Positions 8,761-18,105 of a DNA stretch of 64,000 bases are shown piece by piece. Source of the stretch: Azomonas macrocytogenes (GTDB lineage: Bacteria; Pseudomonadota; Gammaproteobacteria; Pseudomonadales; Pseudomonadaceae). The notes below the pieces were generated by a model. The model worked only from the letters and a program-made list of their open reading frames with translations, was not told where the DNA came from and did not search any database. The stretch's first letter is position 1; every line of letters starts with the position of its first letter. Location: positions 1 through 64,000 of the forward strand of contig NZ_JACHXI010000002.1 of NCBI RefSeq assembly GCF_014191985.1, in the 5' to 3' direction. The position numbers and the translations under genes are program-made.

Positions 8761-9342
8761 TGCGGGGGAACTACGGCGGCGCGCAGCTTTCAGCGGGCCT
8801 GCGTTGACGGGCGTGAAGCCCGCATCTTCGATCAACTGCCGCACGATCTGACCCGCTTCGTGATCGTCCGTCGCATAGAAGATGCTTGGCTTGGACGGCG
8901 ACGCCGCCCAGGCTGCCGCTTCCAGCAGCGGCGCGGCCAGCAGATTGAATGTCTTCACCACCCGCGCGCGAGGAAGCCGTTTTTGCAGGTATTCGGCGGT
9001 CGAGTTGTCACGCATGAAAGCATGATCATGAAAGTGGACGAACTCGCCGGTGACACCGAGCGGATTCATGGTTTCGATCACCACCTTGCCGTCGAGCGCG
9101 TCGCCCACGGTGTCGATGATGGCGTCCGTCCGCGGCCAATAGACCGAGAACAGCACCGCTTCGCCGAAGTCCGCCGCCTGTTTGATGGTGCCGAGTTGGG
9201 CGCGACTGCCGAGTTCGGCGAGCAGCGGAGCAATCTTGCGATCCTCGCCGTCTTTGGCGAGCACCAGCTGATGGTTGGCGGCGGCCCAAGCCCGCGCGAG
9301 TCGGCTGCCGATGTTGCCCGTGTTCAAGATGCCTATCTTCAT
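8755..9342 (-). CDS. NAD(P)-binding reductase, 3'-truncated by IS66 remnant
   Basis: A 195-residue Rossmann protein of the F420-dependent NADP reductase-like (coenzyme F420/NADPH oxidoreductase, DUF-type NAD-binding 10) family. MKIGILNTGNIGSRLARAWA is the dinucleotide motif; later KVVIETMNPLG and ARVVKTFNLL fit the family. Members normally continue past PVNAGPLKAAR with a C-terminal helix; here the frame changes to RRSSPAR and ends where IS66-like sequence starts (about 8760), so the end is foreign. Upstream lies a divergent, decayed LysR gene (9432). The pair resembles the intact pair at 9813 and 10874 and is probably its paralogous, decaying copy. Activity of the truncated protein is doubtful. 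Confidence 0.75.
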   Translation of the reverse strand: MKIGILNTGNIGSRLARAWAAANHQLVLAKDGEDRKIAPLLAELGSRAQLGTIKQAADFGEAVLFSVYWPRTDAIIDTVGDALDGKVVIETMNPLGVTGEFVHFHDHAFMRDNSTAEYLQKRLPRARVVKTFNLLAAPLLEAAAWAASPSKPSIFYATDDHEAGQIVRQLIEDAGFTPVNAGPLKAARRRSSPAR

Positions 9343-9431
9343 TGCGCTTTCGTCTTCCCATTCGTGCCGTCAAAAACGTCACTCTAGAGATGACATAAAG
9401 ACATATTAATATCATTCATAAGCACATACTG

Positions 9432-9720
9432 TTGTCTATAAATACACCAATAGACTTGCCAAAAATACGAACCTTTGTGAAGGCGGTGAGGGAGGGTTCG
9501 TCCATGACAGTTGCCGAGCAGCTCAACACCGGCAAGGCGCGCCAGCCGCATTGTTCGGCGCATGGAAGACAAGCACGGCGCGCGGCGGCTAAATCGCTCG
9601 ACACGTGTCTGAGCGTGACCGAGGTGGGGCGCGATTATTTCGAGCGTGCCGCGCGTACACACATCAACGCCACGATCCAGCCTGACTGCGTCGTGGAGAC
9701 GAAATACGCCAGTTACATGG
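9432..9720 (+). pseudogene. LysR-family regulator relic (paralog of the gene at 10874)
   Basis: From TTG 9432 the frame reads SINTPIDLPKIRTFVKAV, matching SMNTSIDLPEMKVFAAVV of the intact LysR gene at 10874. A single-base loss near 9541 shifts the reading to the frame that reads SRIVRRMEDKHGAR. A second shift then restores VTEVGRDYFERA. After about 9655 the similarity stops, so the effector domain is lost. The upstream bases (CACATACTGTTGTCTAT) are also shared by both copies, which supports duplication including the promoter side. The frame stays open to 9995, but the rest overlaps the reductase gene on the other strand. Confidence 0.75.
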
Positions 9721-9812
9721 TGTCGCTTGTCGTACCGGGCGGGCGCACTATACCGGTCGCAGACCGCGGGCCGTCATCGGGCGCCTGCAATGGGGCGCCC
9801 GACGTAGAGGCT

Positions 9813-10616
9813 TTACTTCTTAACGGTATCGGCGCTGGCCTGTTCGAGGAACAAATCCACGTGAACCTGCGGCATACCCTCCAAGGTTCCACCGATCGGG
9901 GACAGACGCACTACCTCATCGATGAGTTTCTGTGCCTCTTCGGTGGAAACGGGCTCGCCCCGCTGCTGGTAGATCCGCTTGGCCTCATCGCCTGACACGC
10001 CCTCCGGAATGACGGGAGCGTAGCGCCAGAAGTAGATCGGCGTGCTGGGTTCGATGCGCCAACTGTCGGCGAGCGAGCCGGCATCGACGACATTGTAGCC
10101 GACTGCCTCAATGAAACGCGTCACGGCTTCCTTCGCGGCAGCGTCGTCACCGGCGATTGGCAGGGTTGTCCGGGCGACATCGCCCTTGGGCCGGGCGTTG
10201 CTTTTCATGTGGATCCAACTGAGGTTGTGAAGCCCCTTGACCAGCTTCGCGCCACGAAGGTGCCGCTGCATGAGTTCGCTCGACGTCAGTTCGCCCTTGT
10301 CGAGATCAGCCCGGCGGAATTCACCCATGCCGGGATAATAGTTCGTCTGGTCGAGAACAACCTTGCCGGCGAACTTGTCGGCCGGCAACTTCTCGAATGT
10401 CGCCAGTGGGATCGCGAGCGAGACAACGTCCCCAGCGGCAATTGCTTCGTCGACCGTTCCAGAGCTTACTAGCGGACCGAGCTCCTTGACCAATTCCGAG
10501 AGTGATTCAGGACCACGCGAATTGCTGATCACGACCTGGTATCCCGCAGCGACGGCAAGACGTGTAATTGCTTTGCCTACTAGACCAGAGCCAATAATTA
10601 CGACTGTTTCTGTCAT
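9813..10616 (-). CDS. NAD(P)-binding reductase of the F420/NADPH-reductase-like family
   Basis: A 267-residue protein beginning MTETVVIIGSGLVGKAITRL, a GxGxxG dinucleotide site with a basic/polar second strand (ISNSRG) suggesting NADP. KVVLDQTNYYPGMGEF and AKLVKGLHNLSW are the substrate-side motifs of this family. Length is full. It is transcribed divergently from the LysR gene at 10874 across about 257 bases, the usual arrangement of a LysR regulator and its target. The same arrangement is seen in the truncated copy at 8755/9432. The physiological substrate is unknown. Confidence 0.85.
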   Translation of the reverse strand: MTETVVIIGSGLVGKAITRLAVAAGYQVVISNSRGPESLSELVKELGPLVSSGTVDEAIAAGDVVSLAIPLATFEKLPADKFAGKVVLDQTNYYPGMGEFRRADLDKGELTSSELMQRHLRGAKLVKGLHNLSWIHMKSNARPKGDVARTTLPIAGDDAAAKEAVTRFIEAVGYNVVDAGSLADSWRIEPSTPIYFWRYAPVIPEGVSGDEAKRIYQQRGEPVSTEEAQKLIDEVVRLSPIGGTLEGMPQVHVDLFLEQASADTVKK

Positions 10617-10873
10617 TTCATATCCTTCTTCGATAGAGAGCGACTGGGCCTTCCGAGAGAGTTAATACGGCACGCTTGGTGCTTGCTGCAATGCAAGCAA
10701 GCCGTTGCCGATTACAGGTGTAGGGGGTCGCCTCAATTACATCGGCATCTACAACCACATCAGGCCTGCCCTGCCACAGCCCCGAATTGAAATTGAGTGG
10801 CTGTTGCATGGATCGCACTGTAAATTTGCTAAAAAAATAGATAAACCTGGCAAAGAACCACATACTGTTGTCT

Positions 10874-11782
10874 ATGAACACATCAATTGACTTACCAGAA
10901 ATGAAAGTCTTCGCGGCAGTTGTGACCGATGGTTCCTTCACTGCAGCAGCGGAAAGGCTCGGAACCGATAAGGCTCGCGTCAGCCGTATCGTCCGGCGCA
11001 TGGAAGAGAAGCTCGGCGCACGGCTCCTCACCCGCTCGACACGTCGCCTGAACGTGACGGAGGTCGGACGCGACTACTTTGAGCGTGCCGTGTGCATTCT
11101 GACCGCTGCAGAGGCGGCGGAGGCGGCGGTGGCACAACAGTCTAGGGAGCCCAAAGGACTGCTCAAGATCACAGCAGGTTCTGAATTCGGGACGATGGTC
11201 GTTGATGACTGGATCGCGGCGTTTTTGCGTCTCGCACCAAAGGTGACAGTCGAGATGGAATACACGAACCGCCTAGTCGACATCATTCATGAAGGGTTCG
11301 ACGTTGCAATTCGCGTCGGCACACTAGAGGACTCAGGACTCTCGGCACGCAAGCTTGGCGAAGTAGTCTACGGACTGTATGCGACCTCTGATTACCTGAG
11401 TGGAAGACCGGTGCTTTCCGCAGTCAGCGATCTGAAGCATCACGACCTGATCATGAAAACGACGCGCGGCCGCGCCAACTGGTTCCTTATTAACAGTACG
11501 AGCACAGAGAAGATCACGGCGCCTCCACGGTGTGCGGTCAACAGCATGATCGCCGCAAAAAACCTGGTGCTTGAAGGGCTTGGGATCGCGCAATTGCCTC
11601 GCTTCATGGCCGAGCCGTACGTGGCGAATGGAAGGTTGTCTTGTGTGCTTCCCGGTTGGGCTGAGAACCCAGCTCCTGTGCATGCCGTCTTCGCATCGAG
11701 CCGCTACATGGATCCCAAAGTACGTAGCTTCGTGGACCTTTGCGTAAGCATGTTTACCGGCGACGACATCCACGCTGAGTAG
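10874..11782 (+). CDS. LysR-family transcriptional regulator
   Basis: About 302 residues. Residues 5-65 form the winged helix-turn-helix: MKVFAAVVTDGSFTAAAERL, KARVSRIVRRMEEKLGARLL and RSTRRLNVTEVG. The remainder is the periplasmic-binding-like effector domain. A TTG six bases upstream (10868) is an alternative start; neither has a convincing Shine-Dalgarno. The divergent neighbour at 9813 is the likely target. The region between them is AT-rich with several A-tracts, where LysR T-N11-A sites would lie. This is the intact member of a duplicated pair. Confidence 0.88.
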   Translation: MNTSIDLPEMKVFAAVVTDGSFTAAAERLGTDKARVSRIVRRMEEKLGARLLTRSTRRLNVTEVGRDYFERAVCILTAAEAAEAAVAQQSREPKGLLKITAGSEFGTMVVDDWIAAFLRLAPKVTVEMEYTNRLVDIIHEGFDVAIRVGTLEDSGLSARKLGEVVYGLYATSDYLSGRPVLSAVSDLKHHDLIMKTTRGRANWFLINSTSTEKITAPPRCAVNSMIAAKNLVLEGLGIAQLPRFMAEPYVANGRLSCVLPGWAENPAPVHAVFASSRYMDPKVRSFVDLCVSMFTGDDIHAE

Positions 11783-12044
11783 CGGGTAAATGGCGGATTT
11801 GAAAACAGGGCGGCCCCTCAGGAGAGCAATCGTCCCCTGTATGCATGAGCTTTCTTGAATGATCAGCGGTGAGGCACAAAAAATGGGACAGAATTCGACG
11901 CCACATTCTGCAACCTGCGCTCCCGCTACGAGTGAGTCCGCGACCGACTGACCAACTCCAAGATGACCACAGCGCAGAGGTTACTCTGATGTGAGTGCCT
12001 TCTGTTGAGCTTTAAGCACTGTCCGGACCTCCTGCCTAACGAGT

Positions 12045-12308
12045 TCAGGCAAGCAAAGGATTGATCAGAAGATCACTGCTTCTGGCAGGAATAGCCGCAA
12101 CCCCATCCTGCGCATTTGATGGCCAATTCAACATGACCTGATCAATCACCATATCCAGCATTTCACGACTGAAACCGGCCTTGGCCTGAACGGCCATGCC
12201 GTGGAGCACGGTACATACGTAGGCGGCCAGTACTGCGCAGTTGACCGTTTTTTTTGGCAGATTGCCTTCCTGTTGCGCTCGTTCGAAGCGCTGCGGCTTA
12301 CAAGGCAT
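12045..12308 (-). pseudogene. TetR-family regulator, C-terminal fragment
   Basis: The 87-residue frame reads FERAQQEGNLPKKTVNCAVL and then AYVCTVLHGMAVQAKAGFSREML before a variable tail. This is the ligand-binding C-terminal half of AcrR/TetR proteins, which typically read QEGDLP...ALARY-ATVLHGMAVQA-GGASRE. The DNA-binding N-terminal helix-turn-helix is missing upstream. It sits with another fragment beside tRNA-Pro and is probably a leftover of an integrated element or a deletion. Confidence 0.65.
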
Positions 12309-12362
12309 CCGTCACCTGGACATCCTTTCCAGGATGCTGGCAGTCAGGAGGCCGAGGCCTGA

Positions 12363-12600
12363 TCAGGCGTGATGGCTTTCATAGGCTACCGTCTGCTTGC
12401 CGAAGCCCAGCTTGCGGGTAATCCGGCAGCGCCCGGTATCCAGCACAATGCCCGCAGCTAGTTGCTGAGAAGTCCCCGAGTTGTAATCGCGTACCAAACG
12501 GAAGGGCTTCACCTTGACCCCAAGCTTTTGCAGAGCCAGCGGTGCCAACACCTCAAGGGGTTGACCGTAGCGATCAGCACTCGGCTGAGATTGGTATTCA
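12363..12600 (-). pseudogene. Unrecognised ORF fragment with frame change
   Basis: The minus strand opens at an ATG at about 12600 (MNTNLSRVLIATVNPL) and, after an apparent one-base frame change near 12550, continues as LAPLALQKLGVKVKPFRLV, RDYNSGTSQQLAAGIVLDTG and a further 21 residues to a stop at 12363. The second part alone is an open frame of 62 residues. I do not recognise the family. The linear amphipathic look and short length suggest the end of a small gene carried by the element whose repeats lie beside it. Confidence 0.35.
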
Positions 12601-12670
12601 TAGAGTAAAAATCACCGGTGGGGCAAAAAGTGGGGCAAAATTCGGAGCCCCCCGAAAACCACCAAGCATA

Positions 12671-12705
12671 AAAAAATCCAGCCACCGCTAAGTGGCTGGA
12701 TTTTC
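12671..12705 (-). terminator. Rho-independent terminator of tRNA-Pro
   Basis: Just downstream of the tRNA 3' end on the minus strand, AATCCAGCCAC pairs with GTGGCTGGATT around a short loop, followed by a run of Ts (TTTTTTT). This is a complete intrinsic terminator ten bases after the CCA end. Confidence 0.85.
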
Positions 12706-12714
12706 TAGAGCTTT

Positions 12715-12791
<77 letters not shown>

Positions 12792-12824
12792 AATGACTAG
12801 GATCTACCCTTTAAGTCGGGACGA

Positions 12825-12853
12825 ACTATACCGTAACAGGCTGAAAAATGAAA
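12825..12853 (-). promoter_or_regulatory. Possible promoter of tRNA-Pro
   Basis: On the minus strand TATAGT (12825-12830) lies 34 bases before the tRNA 5' end, with a weak -35-like TTTCAT 17 bases further upstream. The spacing fits a short leader that would be trimmed by RNase P. The -35 matches only three of six positions. Confidence 0.3.
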
Positions 12854-12999
12854 CTTTTTAAACTATCCCAAATAAATTCTTGCTGATGCTGGTAGTAGCA
12901 TGCTGTAAAACTGAATCAGGTAAATTTGTACCCTAAATAACAAAGTACAAGAAATACGCCAGCCAGCTACAGGCTACCCTTCAGAATCCATAGCGCTTG

Positions 13000-13305
13000 C
13001 TATGTTGACTTGTTCCCAGCATATACTTCAACCCTGGCCTTGAGTTTCTGACCTGGTCGGAAGGTAACGACTCTTCGCGCCGTAATCGGAATTTCTTCTC
13101 CGGTTTTTGGGTTTCGCCCTGGGCGCTGCCGCTTGTCCCTCAAGTCGAAGTTACCAAATCCAGATAGCTTTACCTGTTCGTTATGCTCTAATGCTTGGCG
13201 AATTTCTTCGAAAAACAACTCGACCAATTCCTTGGCTTCACGTTTGTTCAAACCCAGCTCTTCATACAGACGCTCTGCCATCTCAGCTTTTGTCAGGGCC
13301 ACCAT
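13000..13305 (-). CDS. ihfA: Integration host factor alpha subunit
   Basis: A 101-residue HU/IHF-fold protein. [20 protein letters not shown] is the helical dimer body. [26 protein letters not shown] includes the beta-arm with the conserved [10 protein letters not shown] tip whose proline intercalates DNA; the arm returns as [16 protein letters not shown]. With IhfB it bends DNA sharply at specific sites for recombination, sigma54 promoters and replication. It follows pheT by three bases, so it is cotranscribed with it. Only about 208 bases and no MerR gene separate it from tRNA-Pro. Confidence 0.97.
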   Translation of the reverse strand: MVALTKAEMAERLYEELGLNKREAKELVELFFEEIRQALEHNEQVKLSGFGNFDLRDKRQRPGRNPKTGEEIPITARRVVTFRPGQKLKARVEVYAGNKST

Positions 13306-13308
13306 ATG

Positions 13309-15687
13309 CTATTTCCTTAACGTAGCGCCAAACCTTTCTTCCAGCGATTTGAGTACATTCTTTATCCAAGCATCTACCTCTTCATCGCTCAGAGTGCGCG
13401 AAGAATGTTGCCAGGTCAATGAGATAGCCAGGCTTTTTCTATGAGGTTCGATACCTTTTCCCTGATAGACGTCGAACAGCTTCAAATTGACAAGAAATTC
13501 TCCTGCTGATTCCTTGATCATGCTCAGAATCACATCAGCCTGCAGGTTTTCCTCAACCAGGATTGCGAGGTCGCGTTTCATTTCTGGGAAGCGCGATAAT
13601 TCCTGGAATTTTGGCAAGTGGCCTGAGCTTATTACGGCAAGATCTAGCTCGAACAGGTACACGGTCTGAGCTAGATCAAGTGCTCTGGCCAACTCGGGGT
13701 GCAGCGCTCCTAGATAACCGACCAACTGCCCATCTCTTTCTATCCGAGCCGTCTGGCCAGGATGCAACGCCGAGTGTTCAGCAGCAACAAAGCGATAGGA
13801 GATCTCGTTTCCTACGGTAGCGAGCAAAGCCTCGATATCGGCTTTTACATCATAGAAATCCACTGCGTTATTGGGGTTGCTCCAAGCTTCAGGCAAGCAG
13901 CCTCCGCTTACCAATCCAGCCAATACGGCTTCCTGCTGGAGCTCGCCAAGGGAACCGACGAAGCGTAAGCCACTTTCGAAAAAACGAACGCGGACCTGCT
14001 GGCGATTAAGGTTGTATTGCAGAGCTTTGATCAGCCCTGGCCACAGTGAGGCACGCATTGCAGCCATATCCTGGGAGATCGGATTGCTCAACAGCAATGG
14101 CTGGGCCTTCGGATCGAATAGCGCAAACAGCTTGGGGTCGATGAAACTATAGGTAATGGCTTCCTGGTATCCACGCGCAACCAACAAGCTCTTGAGACGA
14201 GAAAGTCCGACTTTCGTCTCCGAACGAGCCTTGGGCATGAGGCGAACGTTTGGATAACGTATCGGTAAGCGATTGTAGCCATACAAACGGCCCAATTCCT
14301 CGATCAGATCGATTTCCAGCGTAACATCGAAACGGTAGGAAGGAACCGAAACTCGCCAGTGACCGGCTGCGTCATCTTGTACACCGAATCCTAGCGATGA
14401 AAGTAGACCGATGACTTTCGAGGTTTCCATCTGCATGCCGAGGATCTGCTCGATCCGTTCGGCGCGAAGAACGATGGATTCGGTACGCGGCAAATATCGC
14501 TCGCTAACGGCTTCGACGATAGGTCCAGCTTCGCCACCAACGATGTCCAGCAATAATGCAGTGGCCCGCTCCAGAGCCTGCCGTGTTAATTGCGAATCCA
14601 CACCTCGTTCGAAACGATGGGAAGCATCCGTATGCAGTCCATAAGAACGTGCCTTACCAGCCAGCGTGATGGTGTCGAAGAAGGCGCTTTCCAGGAACAA
14701 GCTTCGAGTCCTTTCGCTGACGCCACTGTGCTCTCCGCCCATGATTCCAGCCATGGCCAGTGGCCGTTCATGATCGGCGATAATCAAAGTATTCGCCTGC
14801 AGAGCGATATACTGGCCATCTAGCAGAACAAGACGTTCGCCCTCTTCAGCCATACGAACAAGAATGCCGCCATGAATTTCTGCCAGATCGAACGCATGCA
14901 ATGGCTGGCCTAGCTCGAGCATTACATAGTTAGTTATGTCGACAGCCGGATCGATCGCGCGAATGCCTGAACGACGCAATCGCTCGACCATCCACAAAGG
15001 AGTCGGACGGGACAAATCGACATTACGAATCACACGCCCCATGTATCTCGGGCAAGCTTCGGGAGATAGAACCTCAACAGAGCGAACTTCATCATGGGTG
15101 ACCGACGCAGGTTCGATCCGAACCGGCTCGACTCGGCTTGAATAAATTGCCCCGACTTCTCGCGCTAGGCCAGCGATAGACAGGCAATCTCCACGATTGG
15201 GCGTCAGGCCGATTTCAATGCAGATATCATCCAATTCCAGATAGCTGCGAATATCACTGCCAATGGGTGCATCGGCAGAAAGCTCATAGAGCCCATCATT
15301 TTCGCTGCTTATCTCAAGCTCGGCAGCAGAACAAAGCATACCGAATGATTCGACGCCCCGTAGCTTGGCTTTCTTGATTTTGAAATCGCCAGGCAGTTTG
15401 GCTCCAATCATGGCAAAAGGTATTTTCAAGCCGGGTCGTACGTTCGGTGCGCCACACACGACCTGAAAAATTTCTGCTCCATTGCTGACCTGACAAACAT
15501 TTAGTTTCTCGGCGTCCGGATGTTTTTCGACATTCAGCACTTCACCAACAACAACGCCACTGAATTGCCCCGCGACAGGTTCCGTAGCATCGACCTCCAG
15601 GCCGACCATGGATAGACGGGCAACCAGCTCGTCACTGGAAACTTGCGGCTTTACCCAACTCCGCAACCATTGTTCGCTGAACTTCAT
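13309..15687 (-). CDS. pheT: Phenylalanyl-tRNA synthetase beta subunit
   Basis: A 792-residue protein, normal length for bacterial PheT. It starts MKFSEQWLRSWVKPQ. The tRNA-binding EMAP-like domain spans about residues 40-150 (GVVVGEVLNVEKHPDAEKL). The B3/B4 editing domain carries ITNYVMLELGQPLHAFD, and the B5 and catalytic-like core follow. The C-terminal anticodon-binding FDX-ACB domain ends the protein (SRFPEMKRDLAI...). It forms the alpha2-beta2 synthetase that charges and proofreads tRNA-Phe. It lies between pheS and ihfA in the same direction. The GGGGAG upstream of ATG is a strong ribosome binding site. Confidence 0.97.
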   Translation of the reverse strand: MKFSEQWLRSWVKPQVSSDELVARLSMVGLEVDATEPVAGQFSGVVVGEVLNVEKHPDAEKLNVCQVSNGAEIFQVVCGAPNVRPGLKIPFAMIGAKLPGDFKIKKAKLRGVESFGMLCSAAELEISSENDGLYELSADAPIGSDIRSYLELDDICIEIGLTPNRGDCLSIAGLAREVGAIYSSRVEPVRIEPASVTHDEVRSVEVLSPEACPRYMGRVIRNVDLSRPTPLWMVERLRRSGIRAIDPAVDITNYVMLELGQPLHAFDLAEIHGGILVRMAEEGERLVLLDGQYIALQANTLIIADHERPLAMAGIMGGEHSGVSERTRSLFLESAFFDTITLAGKARSYGLHTDASHRFERGVDSQLTRQALERATALLLDIVGGEAGPIVEAVSERYLPRTESIVLRAERIEQILGMQMETSKVIGLLSSLGFGVQDDAAGHWRVSVPSYRFDVTLEIDLIEELGRLYGYNRLPIRYPNVRLMPKARSETKVGLSRLKSLLVARGYQEAITYSFIDPKLFALFDPKAQPLLLSNPISQDMAAMRASLWPGLIKALQYNLNRQQVRVRFFESGLRFVGSLGELQQEAVLAGLVSGGCLPEAWSNPNNAVDFYDVKADIEALLATVGNEISYRFVAAEHSALHPGQTARIERDGQLVGYLGALHPELARALDLAQTVYLFELDLAVISSGHLPKFQELSRFPEMKRDLAILVEENLQADVILSMIKESAGEFLVNLKLFDVYQGKGIEPHRKSLAISLTWQHSSRTLSDEEVDAWIKNVLKSLEERFGATLRK

Positions 15688-15739
15688 CCTGCTCCCCTGG
15701 AAATTGTAGGCGTTTGTTTTTGGCTGATGAGTAAGACGA

Positions 15740-16876
<1,137 letters not shown>

Positions 16877-16915
16877 CTATTACGAATTCCGAGAATCGTA
16901 GATTGCCGTAGGGGC

Positions 16916-17272
16916 TCAAGCGAGAGAAGCTTTCGCTCTTTCGACAATAGCGGTAAACGCTACTTTCTCGTTAACAGCCAAGTCAGCCAGCACCTTCCGG
17001 TCGATCTCAATGGCAGCCTTTTTCAGGCCGGCAATCAGGCGACTGTAAGACAGCCCATTCTGACGAGCGCCAGCATTGATACGAGCAATCCATAGAGCGC
17101 GGAACTGGCGCTTACGCTGACGACGGTCACGGTAAGCATATTGACCAGCTTTAATTACTGCCTGTTTGGCAACACGGAATACACGTGAACGCGCACCGTA
17201 ATAGCCTTTAGCAAGTTTCAGAATCTTCTTGTGACGACGACGGGCGATGACGCCACGCTTAACACGAGCCAT
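16916..17272 (-). CDS. rplT: 50S ribosomal protein L20
   Basis: 118 residues, the standard L20 length, beginning [20 protein letters not shown] with the basic N-terminal extension that threads into 23S rRNA. The globular half carries [21 protein letters not shown]20 is an early assembly protein of the large subunit. It sits 24 bases after rpmI, in the conserved infC-rpmI-rplT operon. In E. coli L20 represses rpmI/rplT translation by binding their mRNA; whether the site is present here cannot be seen by eye. Confidence 0.98.
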   Translation of the reverse strand: MARVKRGVIARRRHKKILKLAKGYYGARSRVFRVAKQAVIKAGQYAYRDRRQRKRQFRALWIARINAGARQNGLSYSRLIAGLKKAAIEIDRKVLADLAVNEKVAFTAIVERAKASLA

Positions 17273-17296
17273 GATTTATTTCCTATCTTGACCGGA

Positions 17297-17491
17297 TCAA
17301 CGAACGCGCAGCATGCGCTCTACTTTGGCAACATCAGACGGATGCACCAACGTGCATCCACGCAGCTGACGCTTACGTTTGGTAGTCATTTTGGTCAGGA
17401 TGTGACTCTTGAAAGCATGCTTGTGCTTGAAGCCCGAAGCAGTCTTCTTGAAGCGCTTTGCAGCGCCACTTTTGGTTTTCATCTTTGGCAT
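17297..17491 (-). CDS. rpmI: 50S ribosomal protein L35
   Basis: 64 residues, beginning [20 protein letters not shown] and continuing with the conserved [20 protein letters not shown]. It is a small basic protein of the large ribosomal subunit. It lies between infC and rplT in the usual order. Confidence 0.98.
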   Translation of the reverse strand: MPKMKTKSGAAKRFKKTASGFKHKHAFKSHILTKMTTKRKRQLRGCTLVHPSDVAKVERMLRVR

Positions 17492-17554
17492 GTTCTGAAT
17501 ACTCCGTATTCACTCAATAATTCGCAACCACAAGGCCTGCCAGTGCCCTGGAAG

Positions 17555-18103
17555 TTACTTTCGTTTTTTGGGAGCAATGACCATCATCAACTGGCGTCCT
17601 TCCAGCTTTGGCTGCTGTTCCACGGTGCCATATTCGGCGAGATCGGCTTCGACTCGCTTCAACAACTCCAGGCCCAGCTCCTGATGCGCCATCTCGCGAC
17701 CACGGAACCGCAAGGATACCTTGGCTCTGTCTCCCTCATTAAGGAAACGTACCAGGTTGCGTAGCTTGACCTGATAATCTCCTTCTTCCGTCCCTGGGCG
17801 GAATTTGATTTCTTTAACCTGAACCTGCTTCTGGTTCTTCTTGGCAGCAGCCACCTGCTTCTTCTTTTCGAACAAGTGTTTGCCGTAATCCATTACTCGG
17901 CATACGGGCGGGATGGCATCGGCTGCGATTTCAACCAGATCCAGCTTGGTTTCTTCAGCTATTCGAAGTGCTTCATCAATGGAGACGATACCAACCTGCT
18001 CACCATCCGCACCAATTAACCGAACCTCGCGTGCCGAGATATTCTCGTTGATCGGGGGTCTCGGTTGAGCTCGTTTTTCTTGTCTCATTTCACGCTTAAT
18101 AAT
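17555..18103 (-). CDS. infC: Translation initiation factor IF-3, with ATT start
   Basis: IF-3 binds the 30S subunit, prevents 50S joining and checks the start codon. The body [18 protein letters not shown], the [21 protein letters not shown] linker and the C-terminal [12 protein letters not shown] domain are all present. The first ATG is at 18088, but GGAG at 18109-18112 lies five bases before an ATT at 18103 ([10 protein letters not shown]...). This is the rare start codon that IF-3 genes use for autoregulation, because the factor rejects non-canonical starts. With ATT the protein has 182 residues. The ribosome binding site lies in the last codon of thrS, which ends two bases before this start. 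Confidence 0.9.
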   Translation of the reverse strand: MIKREMRQEKRAQPRPPINENISAREVRLIGADGEQVGIVSIDEALRIAEETKLDLVEIAADAIPPVCRVMDYGKHLFEKKKQVAAAKKNQKQVQVKEIKFRPGTEEGDYQVKLRNLVRFLNEGDRAKVSLRFRGREMAHQELGLELLKRVEADLAEYGTVEQQPKLEGRQLMMVIAPKKRK

Positions 18104-18105
18104 CT

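Larger units (their letters stand above)
11879..12650. repeat. Imperfect direct repeats flanking relics next to tRNA-Pro
   Basis: The sequence at about 11882-11903 (TGGGACAGAATTCGACGCC) recurs at about 12631-12650 as TGGGGCAAAATTCGGAGCC. Next to the second copy, TGGGGCAAAA occurs twice with a 12-base period (12619-12628 and 12631-12640). Such tandem TGGGGCA units next to a tRNA 3' end resemble arm-type sites of tyrosine recombinases of integrative elements. No integrase gene remains. The interval holds only a TetR fragment and an unrecognised ORF fragment. Confidence 0.4.

Noticed and set aside
12619-12640. Start of a CRISPR array
   Set aside because: Only two short units with a 12-base period and no spacers; arm-site-like repeats or chance fit better. 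No cas genes are in the window.
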